The notes beneath the pieces were generated by a model, which was not told the origin of the DNA, did not search any database, and worked only from the letters and a program-made list of their open reading frames with translations. Shown here piece by piece: positions 32,030 to 46,400 of a DNA stretch of 64,000 nt (positions are counted from its first letter, which is position 1; every line of letters begins with the position of its first letter). The stretch comes from Bolinopsis microptera (lineage: Eukaryota > Ctenophora > Tentaculata > Lobata > Bolinopsidae). Both the position numbers and the translations under genes were made by a program. The stretch spans positions 14,213,628 through 14,277,627 of the forward strand of contig NC_087075.1 of assembly GCF_026151205.1 (NCBI RefSeq), given 5' to 3'.

Positions 32030-32108
32030 GGGACAACTGGGGAATGATCCCAGAACCTCGAGATTTCGCGTCTCTTGCTCTACCAATTGAGCTACTGACC
32101 CTGATTCT
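32030..32108 (-). repeat. tRNA-like SINE head
   Basis: The minus strand reads TAGCTCAATTGGTAGAGCA (A box) and then GGTTCTGGGATCATTCC, an imperfect B box. The anticodon arm lacks a T before the anticodon, so a working tRNA gene is unlikely. The sequence differs from the SINE at 22990-23195. From 32109 to 33085 I see nothing else; the 83-codon frame at 32605-32856 has no recognisable domain. Confidence 0.65.
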
Positions 32109-33085
32109 CAGAGCGAAATCACCACTCATATACAGCACAATTTCATGCTTTGTGTGGAATATCATTTCTACTTTACTCTCGAATATTATCATGTTTTTTA
32201 TAACCGAAAGAATTCAATTAATTCCTTGGCCCATCCCAGTAGGAATTAAATTAAACAATTCGACTACTGCTCATTACTACACGTTAGCATGGCCTTGTAA
32301 GTTTATAATTACCCGAAGGAATTATACTAAGTGGTGACTGGTATCATTGTTAATTTATTAACTCAGATTGCTTTTCTGAAAAGGTATAACACTTGCACGG
32401 TGACTCCTTATATGGGCATCACGTGACTCCCAATAAGTAGGATTTACTCCTTAAATTTGACGCTTTAGCCGCAGGTGTAAAGTTGCTTAGCATGCCCATA
32501 AAGAGTGGTTACAACTGTATTGTTGGTTCAGTATTGTTATCTTGAAGGGCCTGTCGACAGCCCCCATTGTGACTAGTCTGGTAGCATGACAGCTAAATAG
32601 GAAGGTGATGATTAGCACCAGAATCAGGCGACATGACCGGGTTTATCTAACAATTAAACTAAACAGAGATAATCAAACTGAAAGCTTTAATTACTCATCC
32701 CGTCAGATTAATAACTTGGTGGCAGTCTACAGCAATATCACGTTAATAGCAGGATCACTAACTATGCAATTAAAATGTAACCGTGAAGTATTTTATAATG
32801 AATTGCATACATTTGACCTACCGTCAGTAACACTAACAATTAAAGTGACTAACTAAATCTAAATCAGTAAGTGTAAACCTTACAGCAATGTACGTGTTAT
32901 TAAGGAACATAACATGAACGATCAGCGATCATCGGAGAAAAGCTTGCAAAATAGATGTGGATGGCGCAAGACGTAATTTGTAATTGAGGTACTGGTTAAG
33001 ATATAATTCATTCCTTAACCGTGAACAGTATTACAAATCACACTAATAAACTACAAACTACACTAATAAACTACTTAACAAGATG

Positions 33086-33089
33086 TTAA

Positions 33090-33121
<32 letters not shown>

Positions 33122-33870
33122 CACCCTGATTTTTTGTAAATTTGGCCGCCAATTTAAAAAAATTTGGCGGCCAAATTCTGAAAAATGCCTGGCAAATTTT
33201 GGAATTTGGCCGCCAAATTTTTTTAAAGGCCTAACTCAAAATTTCAATACAAGAGATAAGGTCGAAATGCGATTCTACGTTGATTCAGAAAATTTCATGT
33301 AAAAATATTGAAACCCTATTGAGTTCTATTGTTTTGAGCGAAATCAGTTTTGCAAATATCGCGAACTGAGATATGGACGATTTTGTTCATTTTTTGTGAT
33401 TATTTGAACACAGAATCCACAGTTAGGTAGATACTGAGCTGATAATCATAGAAAATGTGTAGTATAAGCTTACCTTTCATATAAACTTGGTTTCATTAAA
33501 AAATATTGATATTTGACCAATTTATGGGCCAAAATCGATCAAATTTGGTGCGTATGCCCAAATATGGTCATATGGTTTTGGCTCATAACTCAGTCATTTT
33601 TTGCCCAATCTTGATGAAAATTCATATACTTGTTCAGGGGACCACTAGCTACAAGAAGAGCACATAAAATCTGGGTTTTGTGCATGTTCAGGGTAATTGG
33701 CTAAATTGGGCCTAATTTGAACCAAATATGGGCGTGGCTGCCCCGCGGGCACCGTTTGGCGGTTGGGGTCGGGGACCCCCTCAAAAGTTCGGTCATCGGT
33801 CTTAGTTTGTTGGTCAACTGCTATCTCGAAACCAAGTTTCACAAAAAAATCAGGGTGAACCCCCCCTTAA
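33086..33870. mobile_element. TTAA-flanked non-autonomous element with poly-G end
   Basis: Both ends abut TTAA, and the inverted ends read G-run + TTCACCCTGATTTTTT at the left and the complement at the right. The G run is 30 long on the left (33090-33119), while the right end has 7 C. Inside are near-palindromic repeats of AATTTGGCCGCCAAATTT (33140-33230). A TTAA target is typical of piggyBac and Kolobok families. No transposase is present. Confidence 0.75.
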
Positions 33871-34495
33871 CTGAAACACACAGGCAGAACCAAATAAGTG
33901 CTGACTGGCACGAAACAAAAGCAAATAACTAAACACAAATACTACCATAATAGTAACACACTGAACCATGCACTAACGTGTGTATTGTAGTGATGGCCAG
34001 AGGTTGGATGAGGGGATGGTTGAAAGACGATTTCGAACATTACCATTTTTGGTCAATACAAATTACAAGTTGTAGATTTTATCTAAAATGTTTACTTAAA
34101 AATTAAACCTTTGCAGGACACGCAACCTAAGGACAAAACAAACAGTGGTATTAAGCAAATATAATGGTATCATCATTTGTCTTTTTAACAGACTTTTTAC
34201 CAACATACAACAAGTAATTGTATACATGTACAATATTGATAAATCGTCGATTTTACCAACAGATGAAGAAACATACAATACGTAAGAACTGGATGGCACT
34301 ATAGACGGAAAATGCTCGAACGTGTACCCAATTAGGATCCAATGTATTTCAGTGCATATAAAGGAAACAAACAACGGAAGAAACAATTAAACTTACCCAG
34401 TTTCACTTGAGTAACTTATAATATACTAGAGTGTACTATATAGTATATTCATGATATTGTTTTTATGTTGTACATCACCAACCTTGCTTGAAGTA
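33871..34495. other. Intergenic between element and satellite
   Basis: AT-rich sequence. The 96-codon minus-strand frame at 34096-34386 is hydrophobic but unsupported by any recognisable domain. Confidence 0.4.
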
Positions 34496-37400
34496 AGTGG
34501 GAGGAGGAGGGGAGGAAGAGATAAGTGACACTTCCCCGTACTCCTACATACAACAGTTCTCCATCAGTAGGAAGGGAGGAGGAGGGGAGGAAGAGAGAAG
34601 TGACACTTCCCCGTACTCCTGCATACAACAGTTCTCCATCAGTAGGAAGGGAGGAGGAGGGGAGGAAGAGAGAAGTGACACTTCCCCGTACTCCTACATA
34701 CAAGAGTTCTCCATCAGTAGGAAGGGAGGAGGAGGGGAGGAAGAGAGAAGTGACACTTCCCCGTACTCCTGCATACAACAGTTCTCCATCAGTAGGAAGG
34801 GAGGAGGAGGGGAGGAAGAGAGAAGTGACACTTCCCCGTACTCCTGCATACAACAGTTCTCCATCAGTAGGAAGGGAGGAGGAGGGGAGGAAGAGAGAAG
34901 TGACACTTCCCCGTACTCCTGCCTATAACAGTTCTCCATCAGTAGGAAGGGAGGAGGAGGGGAGGAAGAGAGAAGTGACACTTCTCCGTACTCCTGCATA
35001 CAACAGTTCTCCATCAGTAGGAAGGGAGGAGGAGGGGAGGAAGAGAGAAGTGACACTTCCCCGTACTTCTGCCTATAACAGTTCTCCATCAGTAGGAAGG
35101 GAGGAGGAGGGGAGGAAGAGAGAAGTGACACTTCCCCGTACTCCTGCATACAACAGTTCTCCATCAGTAGGAAGGGAGGAGGAGGGGAGGAAGAGAGAAG
35201 TGACACTTCCCCGTACTCCTGCATACAACAGTTCTCCATCAGTAGGAAGGGAGGAGGAGGGGAGGAAGAGAGAAGTGACACTTCCCCGTACTCCTGCATA
35301 CAACAGTTCTCCATCAGTAGGAAGGGAGGAGGAGGGGAGGAAGAGAGAAGTGACACTTCCCCGTACTCCTGCATACAACAGTTCTCCATCAGTAGGAAGG
35401 GAGGAGGAGGGGAGGAAGAGAGAAGTGACACTTCCCCGTACTCCTGCATACAACAGTTCTCCATCAGTAGGAAGGGAGGAGGAGGGGAGGAAGAGAGAAG
35501 TGACACTTCCCCGTACTCCTGCATACAACAGTTCTCCATCAGTAGGAAGGGAGGAGGAGGGGAGGAAGAGAGAAGTGACACTTCCCCGTACTCCTGCATA
35601 CAACAGTTCTCCATCAGTAGGAAGGGAGGAGGAGGGGAGGAAGAGAGAAGTGACACTTCCCCGTACTCCTGCATACAACAGTTCTCCATCAGTAGGAAGG
35701 GAGGAGGAGGGGAGGAAGAGAGAAGTGACACTTCCCCGTACTCCTGCATACAACAGTTCTCCATCAGTAGGAAGGGAGGAGGAGGGGAGGAAGAGAGAAG
35801 TGACACTTCCCCGTACTCCTGCATACAACAGTTCTCCATCAGTAGGAAGGGAGGAGGAGGGGAGGAAGAGAGAAGTGACACTTCCCCGTACTCCTGCATA
35901 CAACAGTTCTCCATCAGTAGGAAGGGAGGAGGAGGGGAGGAAGAGAGAAGTGACACTTCCCCGTACTCCTGCATACAACAGTTCTCCATCAGTAGGAAGG
36001 GAGGAGGAGGGGAGGAAGAGAGAAGTGACACTTCCCCGTACTCCTGCATACAACAGTTCTCCATCAGTAGGAAGGGAGGAGGAGGGGAGGAAGAGAGAAG
36101 TGACACTTCCCCGTACTCCTGCATACAACAGTTCTCCATCAGTAGGAAGGGAGGAGGAGGGGAGGAAGAGAGAAGTGACACTTCCCCGTACTCCTGCATA
36201 CAACAGTTCTCCATCAGTAGGAAGGGAGGAGGAGGGGAGGAAGAGAGAAGTGACACTTCCCCGTACTCCTGCATACAACAGTTCTCCATCAGTAGGAAGG
36301 GAGGAGGAGGGGAGGAAGAGAGAAGTGACACTTCCCCGTACTCCTGCATACAACAGTTCTCCATCAGTAGGAAGGGAGGAGGAGGGGAGGAAGAGAGAAG
36401 TGACACTTCCCCGTACTCCTGCATACAACAGTTCTCCATCAGTAGGAAGGGAGGAGGAGGGGAGGAAGAGAGAAGTGACACTTCCCCGTACTCCTGCATA
36501 CAACAGTTCTCCATCAGTAGGAAGGGAGGAGGAGGGGAGGAAGAGAGAAGTGACACTTCCCCGTACTCCTGCATACAACAGTTCTCCATCAGTAGGAAGG
36601 GAGGAGGAGGGGAGGAAGAGAGAAGTGACACTTCCCCGTACTCCTGCATACAACAGTTCTCCATCAGTAGGAAGGGAGGAGGAGGGGAGGAAGAGAGAAG
36701 TGACACTTCCCCGTACTCCTGCATACAACAGTTCTCCATCAGTAGGAAGGGAGGAGGAGGGGAGGAAGAGAGAAGTGACACTTCCCCGTACTCCTGCATA
36801 CAACAGTTCTCCATCAGTAGGAAGGGAGGAGGAGGGGAGGAAGAGAGAAGTGACACTTCCCCGTACTCCTGCATACAACAGTTCTCCATCAGTAGGAAGG
36901 GAGGAGGAGGGGAGGAAGAGAGAAGTGACACTTCCCCGTACTCCTGCATACAACAGTTCTCCATCAGTAGGAAGGGAGGAGGAGGGGAGGAAGAGAGAAG
37001 TGACACTTCCCCGTACTCCTGCATACAACAGTTCTCCATCAGTAGGAAGGGAGGAGGAGGGGAGGAAGAGAGAAGTGACACTTCCCCGTACTCCTGCATA
37101 CAACAGTTCTCCATCAGTAGGAAGGGAGGAGGAGGGGAGGAAGAGAGAAGTGACACTTCCCCGTACTCCTGCATACAACAGTTCTCCATCAGTAGGAAGG
37201 GAGGAGGAGGGGAGGAAGAGAGAAGTGACACTTCCCCGTACTCCTGCATACAACAGTTCTCCATCAGTAGGAAGGGAGGAGGAGGGGAGGAAGAGAGAAG
37301 TGACACTTCCCCGTACTCCTGCATACAACAGTTCTCCATCAGTAGGAAGGGAGGAGGAGGGGAGGAAGAGAGAAGTGACACTTCCCCGTACTCCTGCATA

Positions 37401-40400
37401 CAACAGTTCTCCATCAGTAGGAAGGGAGGAGGAGGGGAGGAAGAGAGAAGTGACACTTCCCCGTACTCCTGCATACAACAGTTCTCCATCAGTAGGAAGG
37501 GAGGAGGAGGGGAGGAAGAGAGAAGTGACACTTCCCCGTACTCCTGCATACAACAGTTCTCCATCAGTAGGAAGGGAGGAGGAGGGGAGGAAGAGAGAAG
37601 TGACACTTCCCCGTACTCCTGCATACAACAGTTCTCCATCAGTAGGAAGGGAGGAGGAGGGGAGGAAGAGAGAAGTGACACTTCCCCGTACTCCTGCATA
37701 CAACAGTTCTCCATCAGTAGGAAGGGAGGAGGAGGGGAGGAAGAGAGAAGTGACACTTCCCCGTACTCCTGCATACAACAGTTCTCCATCAGTAGGAAGG
37801 GAGGAGGAGGGGAGGAAGAGAGAAGTGACACTTCCCCGTACTCCTGCATACAACAGTTCTCCATCAGTAGGAAGGGAGGAGGAGGGGAGGAAGAGAGAAG
37901 TGACACTTCCCCGTACTCCTGCATACAACAGTTCTCCATCAGTAGGAAGGGAGGAGGAGGGGAGGAAGAGAGAAGTGACACTTCCCCGTACTCCTGCATA
38001 CAACAGTTCTCCATCAGTAGGAAGGGAGGAGGAGGGGAGGAAGAGAGAAGTGACACTTCCCCGTACTCCTGCATACAACAGTTCTCCATCAGTAGGAAGG
38101 GAGGAGGAGGGGAGGAAGAGAGAAGTGACACTTCCCCGTACTCCTGCATACAACAGTTCTCCATCAGTAGGAAGGGAGGAGGAGGGGAGGAAGAGAGAAG
38201 TGACACTTCCCCGTACTCCTGCATACAACAGTTCTCCATCAGTAGGAAGGGAGGAGGAGGGGAGGAAGAGAGAAGTGACACTTCCCCGTACTCCTGCATA
38301 CAACAGTTCTCCATCAGTAGGAAGGGAGGAGGAGGGGAGGAAGAGAGAAGTGACACTTCCCCGTACTCCTGCATACAACAGTTCTCCATCAGTAGGAAGG
38401 GAGGAGGAGGGGAGGAAGAGAGAAGTGACACTTCCCCGTACTCCTGCATACAACAGTTCTCCATCAGTAGGAAGGGAGGAGGAGGGGAGGAAGAGAGAAG
38501 TGACACTTCCCCGTACTCCTGCATACAACAGTTCTCCATCAGTAGGAAGGGAGGAGGAGGGGAGGAAGAGAGAAGTGACACTTCCCCGTACTCCTGCATA
38601 CAACAGTTCTCCATCAGTAGGAAGGGAGGAGGAGGGGAGGAAGAGAGAAGTGACACTTCCCCGTACTCCTGCATACAACAGTTCTCCATCAGTAGGAAGG
38701 GAGGAGGAGGGGAGGAAGAGAGAAGTGACACTTCCCCGTACTCCTGCATACAACAGTTCTCCATCAGTAGGAAGGGAGGAGGAGGGGAGGAAGAGAGAAG
38801 TGACACTTCCCCGTACTCCTGCATACAACAGTTCTCCATCAGTAGGAAGGGAGGAGGAGGGGAGGAAGAGAGAAGTGACACTTCCCCGTACTCCTGCATA
38901 CAACAGTTCTCCATCAGTAGGAAGGGAGGAGGAGGGGAGGAAGAGAGAAGTGACACTTCCCCGTACTCCTGCATACAACAGTTCTCCATCAGTAGGAAGG
39001 GAGGAGGAGGGGAGGAAGAGAGAAGTGACACTTCCCCGTACTCCTGCATACAACAGTTCTCCATCAGTAGGAAGGGAGGAGGAGGGGAGGAAGAGAGAAG
39101 TGACACTTCCCCGTACTCCTGCATACAACAGTTCTCCATCAGTAGGAAGGGAGGAGGAGGGGAGGAAGAGAGAAGTGACACTTCCCCGTACTCCTGCATA
39201 CAACAGTTCTCCATCAGTAGGAAGGGAGGAGGAGGGGAGGAAGAGAGAAGTGACACTTCCCCGTACTCCTGCATACAACAGTTCTCCATCAGTAGGAAGG
39301 GAGGAGGAGGGGAGGAAGAGAGAAGTGACACTTCCCCGTACTCCTGCATACAACAGTTCTCCATCAGTAGGAAGGGAGGAGGAGGGGAGGAAGAGAGAAG
39401 TGACACTTCCCCGTACTCCTGCATACAACAGTTCTCCATCAGTAGGAAGGGAGGAGGAGGGGAGGAAGAGAGAAGTGACACTTCCCCGTACTCCTGCATA
39501 CAACAGTTCTCCATCAGTAGGAAGGGAGGAGGAGGGGAGGAAGAGAGAAGTGACACTTCCCCGTACTCCTGCATACAACAGTTCTCCATCAGTAGGAAGG
39601 GAGGAGGAGGGGAGGAAGAGAGAAGTGACACTTCCCCGTACTCCTGCATACAACAGTTCTCCATCAGTAGGAAGGGAGGAGGAGGGGAGGAAGAGAGAAG
39701 TGACACTTCCCCGTACTCCTGCATACAACAGTTCTCCATCAGTAGGAAGGGAGGAGGAGGGGAGGAAGAGAGAAGTGACACTTCCCCGTACTCCTGCATA
39801 CAACAGTTCTCCATCAGTAGGAAGGGAGGAGGAGGGGAGGAAGAGAGAAGTGACACTTCCCCGTACTCCTGCATACAACAGTTCTCCATCAGTAGGAAGG
39901 GAGGAGGAGGGGAGGAAGAGAGAAGTGACACTTCCCCGTACTCCTGCATACAACAGTTCTCCATCAGTAGGAAGGGAGGAGGAGGGGAGGAAGAGAGAAG
40001 TGACACTTCCCCGTACTCCTGCATACAACAGTTCTCCATCAGTAGGAAGGGAGGAGGAGGGGAGGAAGAGAGAAGTGACACTTCCCCGTACTCCTGCATA
40101 CAACAGTTCTCCATCAGTAGGAAGGGAGGAGGAGGGGAGGAAGAGAGAAGTGACACTTCCCCGTACTCCTGCATACAACAGTTCTCCATCAGTAGGAAGG
40201 GAGGAGGAGGGGAGGAAGAGAGAAGTGACACTTCCCCGTACTCCTGCATACAACAGTTCTCCATCAGTAGGAAGGGAGGAGGAGGGGAGGAAGAGAGAAG
40301 TGACACTTCCCCGTACTCCTGCATACAACAGTTCTCCATCAGTAGGAAGGGAGGAGGAGGGGAGGAAGAGAGAAGTGACACTTCCCCGTACTCCTGCATA

Positions 40401-43400
40401 CAACAGTTCTCCATCAGTAGGAAGGGAGGAGGAGGGGAGGAAGAGAGAAGTGACACTTCCCCGTACTCCTGCATACAACAGTTCTCCATCAGTAGGAAGG
40501 GAGGAGGAGGGGAGGAAGAGAGAAGTGACACTTCCCCGTACTCCTGCATACAACAGTTCTCCATCAGTAGGAAGGGAGGAGGAGGGGAGGAAGAGAGAAG
40601 TGACACTTCCCCGTACTCCTGCATACAACAGTTCTCCATCAGTAGGAAGGGAGGAGGAGGGGAGGAAGAGAGAAGTGACACTTCCCCGTACTCCTGCATA
40701 CAACAGTTCTCCATCAGTAGGAAGGGAGGAGGAGGGGAGGAAGAGAGAAGTGACACTTCCCCGTACTCCTGCATACAACAGTTCTCCATCAGTAGGAAGG
40801 GAGGAGGAGGGGAGGAAGAGAGAAGTGACACTTCCCCGTACTCCTGCATACAACAGTTCTCCATCAGTAGGAAGGGAGGAGGAGGGGAGGAAGAGAGAAG
40901 TGACACTTCCCCGTACTCCTGCATACAACAGTTCTCCATCAGTAGGAAGGGAGGAGGAGGGGAGGAAGAGAGAAGTGACACTTCCCCGTACTCCTGCATA
41001 CAACAGTTCTCCATCAGTAGGAAGGGAGGAGGAGGGGAGGAAGAGAGAAGTGACACTTCCCCGTACTCCTGCATACAACAGTTCTCCATCAGTAGGAAGG
41101 GAGGAGGAGGGGAGGAAGAGAGAAGTGACACTTCCCCGTACTCTGCATACAACAGTTCTCCATCAGTAGGAAGGGAGGAGGAGGGGAGGAAGAGAGAAGT
41201 GACACTTCCCCGTACTCCTGCATACAACAGTTCTCCATCAGTAGGAAGGGAGGAGGAGGGGAGGAAGAGAGAAGTGACACTTCCCCGTACTCCTGCATAC
41301 AACAGTTCTCCATCAGTAGGAAGGGAGGAGGAGGGGAGGAAGAGAGAAGTGACACTTCCCCGTACTCCTGCATACAACAGTTCTCCATCAGTAGGAAGGG
41401 AGGAGGAGGGGAGGAAGAGAGAAGTGACACTTCCCCGTACTCCTGCATACAACAGTTCTCCATCAGTAGGAAGGGAGGAGGAGGGGAGGAAGAGAGAAGT
41501 GACACTTCCCCGTACTCCTGCATACAACAGTTCTCCATCAGTAGGAAGGGAGGAGGAGGGGAGGAAGAGAGAAGTGACACTTCCCCGTACTCCTGCATAC
41601 AACAGTTCTCCATCAGTAGGAAGGGAGGAGGAGGGGAGGAAGAGAGAAGTGACACTTCCCCGTACTCCTGCATACAACAGTTCTCCATCAGTAGGAAGGG
41701 AGGAGGAGGGGAGGAAGAGAGAAGTGACACTTCCCCGTACTCCTGCATACAACAGTTCTCCATCAGTAGGAAGGGAGGAGGAGGGGAGGAAGAGAGAAGT
41801 GACACTTCCCCGTACTCCTGCATACAACAGTTCTCCATCAGTAGGAAGGGAGGAGGAGGGGAGGAAGAGAGAAGTGACACTTCCCCGTACTCCTGCATAC
41901 AACAGTTCTCCATCAGTAGGAAGGGAGGAGGAGGGGAGGAAGAGAGAAGTGACACTTCCCCGTACTCCTGCATACAACAGTTCTCCATCAGTAGGAAGGG
42001 AGGAGGAGGGGAGGAAGAGAGAAGTGACACTTCCCCGTACTCCTGCATACAACAGTTCTCCATCAGTAGGAAGGGAGGAGGAGGGGAGGAAGAGAGAAGT
42101 GACACTTCCCCGTACTCCTGCATACAACAGTTCTCCATCAGTAGGAAGGGAGGAGGAGGGGAGGAAGAGAGAAGTGACACTTCCCCGTACTCCTGCATAC
42201 AACAGTTCTCCATCAGTAGGAAGGGAGGAGGAGGGGAGGAAGAGAGAAGTGACACTTCCCCGTACTCCTGCATACAACAGTTCTCCATCAGTAGGAAGGG
42301 AGGAGGAGGGGAGGAAGAGAGAAGTGACACTTCCCCGTACTCCTGCATACAACAGTTCTCCATCAGTAGGAAGGGAGGAGGAGGGGAGGAAGAGAGAAGT
42401 GACACTTCCCCGTACTCCTGCATACAACAGTTCTCCATCAGTAGGAAGGGAGGAGGAGGGGAGGAAGAGAGAAGTGACACTTCCCCGTACTCCTGCATAC
42501 AACAGTTCTCCATCAGTAGGAAGGGAGGAGGAGGGGAGGAAGAGAGAAGTGACACTTCCCCGTACTCCTGCATACAACAGTTCTCCATCAGTAGGAAGGG
42601 AGGAGGAGGGGAGGAAGAGAGAAGTGACACTTCCCCGTACTCCTGCATACAACAGTTCTCCATCAGTAGGAAGGGAGGAGGAGGGGAGGAAGAGAGAAGT
42701 GACACTTCCCCGTACTCCTGCATACAACAGTTCTCCATCAGTAGGAAGGGAGGAGGAGGGGAGGAAGAGAGAAGTGACACTTCCCCGTACTCCTGCATAC
42801 AACAGTTCTCCATCAGTAGGAAGGGAGGAGGAGGGGAGGAAGAGAGAAGTGACACTTCCCCGTACTCCTGCATACAACAGTTCTCCATCAGTAGGAAGGG
42901 AGGAGGAGGGGAGGAAGAGAGAAGTGACACTTCCCCGTACTCCTGCATACAACAGTTCTCCATCAGTAGGAAGGGAGGAGGAGGGGAGGAAGAGAGAAGT
43001 GACACTTCCCCGTACTCCTGCATACAACAGTTCTCCATCAGTAGGAAGGGAGGAGGAGGGGAGGAAGAGAGAAGTGACACTTCCCCGTACTCCTGCATAC
43101 AACAGTTCTCCATCAGTAGGAAGGGAGGAGGAGGGGAGGAAGAGAGAAGTGACACTTCCCCGTACTCCTGCATACAACAGTTCTCCATCAGTAGGAAGGG
43201 AGGAGGAGGGGAGGAAGAGAGAAGTGACACTTCCCCGTACTCCTGCATACAACAGTTCTCCATCAGTAGGAAGGGAGGAGGAGGGGAGGAAGAGAGAAGT
43301 GACACTTCCCCGTACTCCTGCATACAACAGTTCTCCATCAGTAGGAAGGGAGGAGGAGGGGAGGAAGAGAGAAGTGACACTTCCCCGTACTCCTGCATAC

Positions 43401-46400
43401 AACAGTTCTCCATCAGTAGGAAGGGAGGAGGAGGGGAGGAAGAGAGAAGTGACACTTCCCCGTACTCCTGCATACAACAGTTCTCCATCAGTAGGAAGGG
43501 AGGAGGAGGGGAGGAAGAGAGAAGTGACACTTCCCCGTACTCCTGCATACAACAGTTCTCCATCAGTAGGAAGGGAGGAGGAGGGGAGGAAGAGAGAAGT
43601 GACACTTCCCCGTACTCCTGCATACAACAGTTCTCCATCAGTAGGAAGGGAGGAGGAGGGGAGGAAGAGAGAAGTGACACTTCCCCGTACTCCTGCATAC
43701 AACAGTTCTCCATCAGTAGGAAGGGAGGAGGAGGGGAGGAAGAGAGAAGTGACACTTCCCCGTACTCCTGCATACAACAGTTCTCCATCAGTAGGAAGGG
43801 AGGAGGAGGGGAGGAAGAGAGAAGTGACACTTCCCCGTACTCCTGCATACAACAGTTCTCCATCAGTAGGAAGGGAGGAGGAGGGGAGGAAGAGAGAAGT
43901 GACACTTCCCCGTACTCCTGCATACAACAGTTCTCCATCAGTAGGAAGGGAGGAGGAGGGGAGGAAGAGAGAAGTGACACTTCCCCGTACTCCTGCATAC
44001 AACAGTTCTCCATCAGTAGGAAGGGAGGAGGAGGGGAGGAAGAGAGAAGTGACACTTCCCCGTACTCCTGCATACAACAGTTCTCCATCAGTAGGAAGGG
44101 AGGAGGAGGGGAGGAAGAGAGAAGTGACACTTCCCCGTACTCCTGCATACAACAGTTCTCCATCAGTAGGAAGGGAGGAGGAGGGGAGGAAGAGAGAAGT
44201 GACACTTCCCCGTACTCCTGCATACAACAGTTCTCCATCAGTAGGAAGGGAGGAGGAGGGGAGGAAGAGAGAAGTGACACTTCCCCGTACTCCTGCATAC
44301 AACAGTTCTCCATCAGTAGGAAGGGAGGAGGAGGGGAGGAAGAGAGAAGTGACACTTCCCCGTACTCCTGCATACAACAGTTCTCCATCAGTAGGAAGGG
44401 AGGAGGAGGGGAGGAAGAGAGAAGTGACACTTCCCCGTACTCCTGCATACAACAGTTCTCCATCAGTAGGAAGGGAGGAGGAGGGGAGGAAGAGAGAAGT
44501 GACACTTCCCCGTACTCCTGCATACAACAGTTCTCCATCAGTAGGAAGGGAGGAGAGGAAGAGAGAAGTGACACTTCCCGTACTCCTGCATACAACAGTT
44601 CTCCATCAGTAGGAAGGGAGGAGGAGGGAGGAAGAGAGAAGTGACACTTCCCCGTACTCCTGCATACAACAGTTCTCCATCAGTAGGAAGGGAGGAGGAG
44701 GGGAGGAAGAGAGAAGTGACACTTCCCCGTACTCCTGCATACAACAGTTCTCCATCAGTAGGAAGGGAGGAGGAGGGAGGAAGAGAGAAGTGACACTTCC
44801 CCGTACTCCTGCATACAACAGTTCTCCATCAGTAGGAAGGGAGGAGGAGGGGAGGAAGAGAGAAGTGACACTTCCCCGTACTCCTGCATACAACAGTTCT
44901 CCATCAGTAGGAAGGGAGGAGGAGGGGAGGAAGAGAGAAGTGACACTTCCCCGTACTCCTGCATACAACAGTTCTCCATCAGTAGGAAGGGAGGAGGAGG
45001 GGAGGAAGAGAGAAGTGACACTTCCCCGTACTCCTGCATACAACAGTTCTCCATCAGTAGGAAGGGAGGAGGAGGGGAGGAAGAGAGAAGTGACACTTCC
45101 CCGTACTCCTGCATACAACAGTTCTCCATCAGTAGGAAGGGAGGAGGAGGGGAGGAAGAGAGAAGTGACACTTCCCCGTACTCCTGCATACAACAGTTCT
45201 CCATCAGTAGGAAGGGAGGAGGAGGGGAGGAAGAGAGAAGTGACACTTCCCCGTACTCCTGCATACAACAGTTCTCCATCAGTAGGAAGGGAGGAGGAGG
45301 GGAGGAAGAGAGAAGTGACACTTCCCCGTACTCCTGCATACAACAGTTCTCCATCAGTAGGAAGGGAGGAGGAGGGGAGGAAGAGAGAAGTGACACTTCC
45401 CCGTACTCCTGCATACAACAGTTCTCCATCAGTAGGAAGGGAGGAGGAGGGGAGGAAGAGAGAAGTGACACTTCCCCGTACTCCTGCATACAACAGTTCT
45501 CCATCAGTAGGAAGGGAGGAGGAGGGGAGGAAGAGAGAAGTGACACTTCCCGTACTCCTGCATACAACAGTTCTCCATCAGTAGGAAGGGAGGAGGAGGG
45601 GAGGAAGAGAGAAGTGACACTTCCCCGTACTCCTGCATACAACAGTTCTCCATCAGTAGGAAGGGAGGAGGAGGGGAGGAAGAGAGAAGTGACACTTCCC
45701 CGTACTCCTGCATACAACAGTTCTCCATCAGTAGGAAGGGAGGAGGAGGGGAGGAAGAGAGAAGTGACACTTCCCCGTACTCCTGCATACAACAGTTCTC
45801 CATCAGTAGGAAGGGAGGAGGAGGGGAGGAAGAGAGAAGTGACACTTCCCCGTACTCCTGCATACAACAGTTCTCCATCAGTAGGAAGGGAGGAGGAGGG
45901 GAGGAAGAGAGAAGTGACACTTCCCCGTACTCCTGCATACAACAGTTCTCCATCAGTAGGAAGGGAGGAGGAGGGGAGGAAGAGAGAAGTGACACTTCCC
46001 CGTACTCCTGCATACAACAGTTCTCCATCAGTAGGAAGGGAGGAGGAGGGGAGGAAGAGAGAAGTGACACTTCCCCGTACTCCTGCATACAACAGTTCTC
46101 CATCAGTAGGAAGGGAGGAGGAGGGGAGGAAGAGAGAAGTGACACTTCCCCGTACTCCTGCATACAACAGTTCTCCATCAGTAGGAAGGGAGGAGGAGGG
46201 GAGGAAGAGAGAAGTGACACTTCCCCGTACTCCTGCATACAACAGTTCTCCATCAGTAGGAAGGGAGGAGGAGGGGAGGAAGAGAGAAGTGACACTTCCC
46301 CGTACTCCTGCATACAACAGTTCTCCATCAGTAGGAAGGGAGGAGGAGGGGAGGAAGAGAGAAGTGACACTTCCCCGTACTCCTGCATACAACAGTTCTC

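Noticed and set aside
32030-32108. Functional tRNA gene
   Set aside because: The B box is imperfect and the anticodon loop lacks the invariant T.
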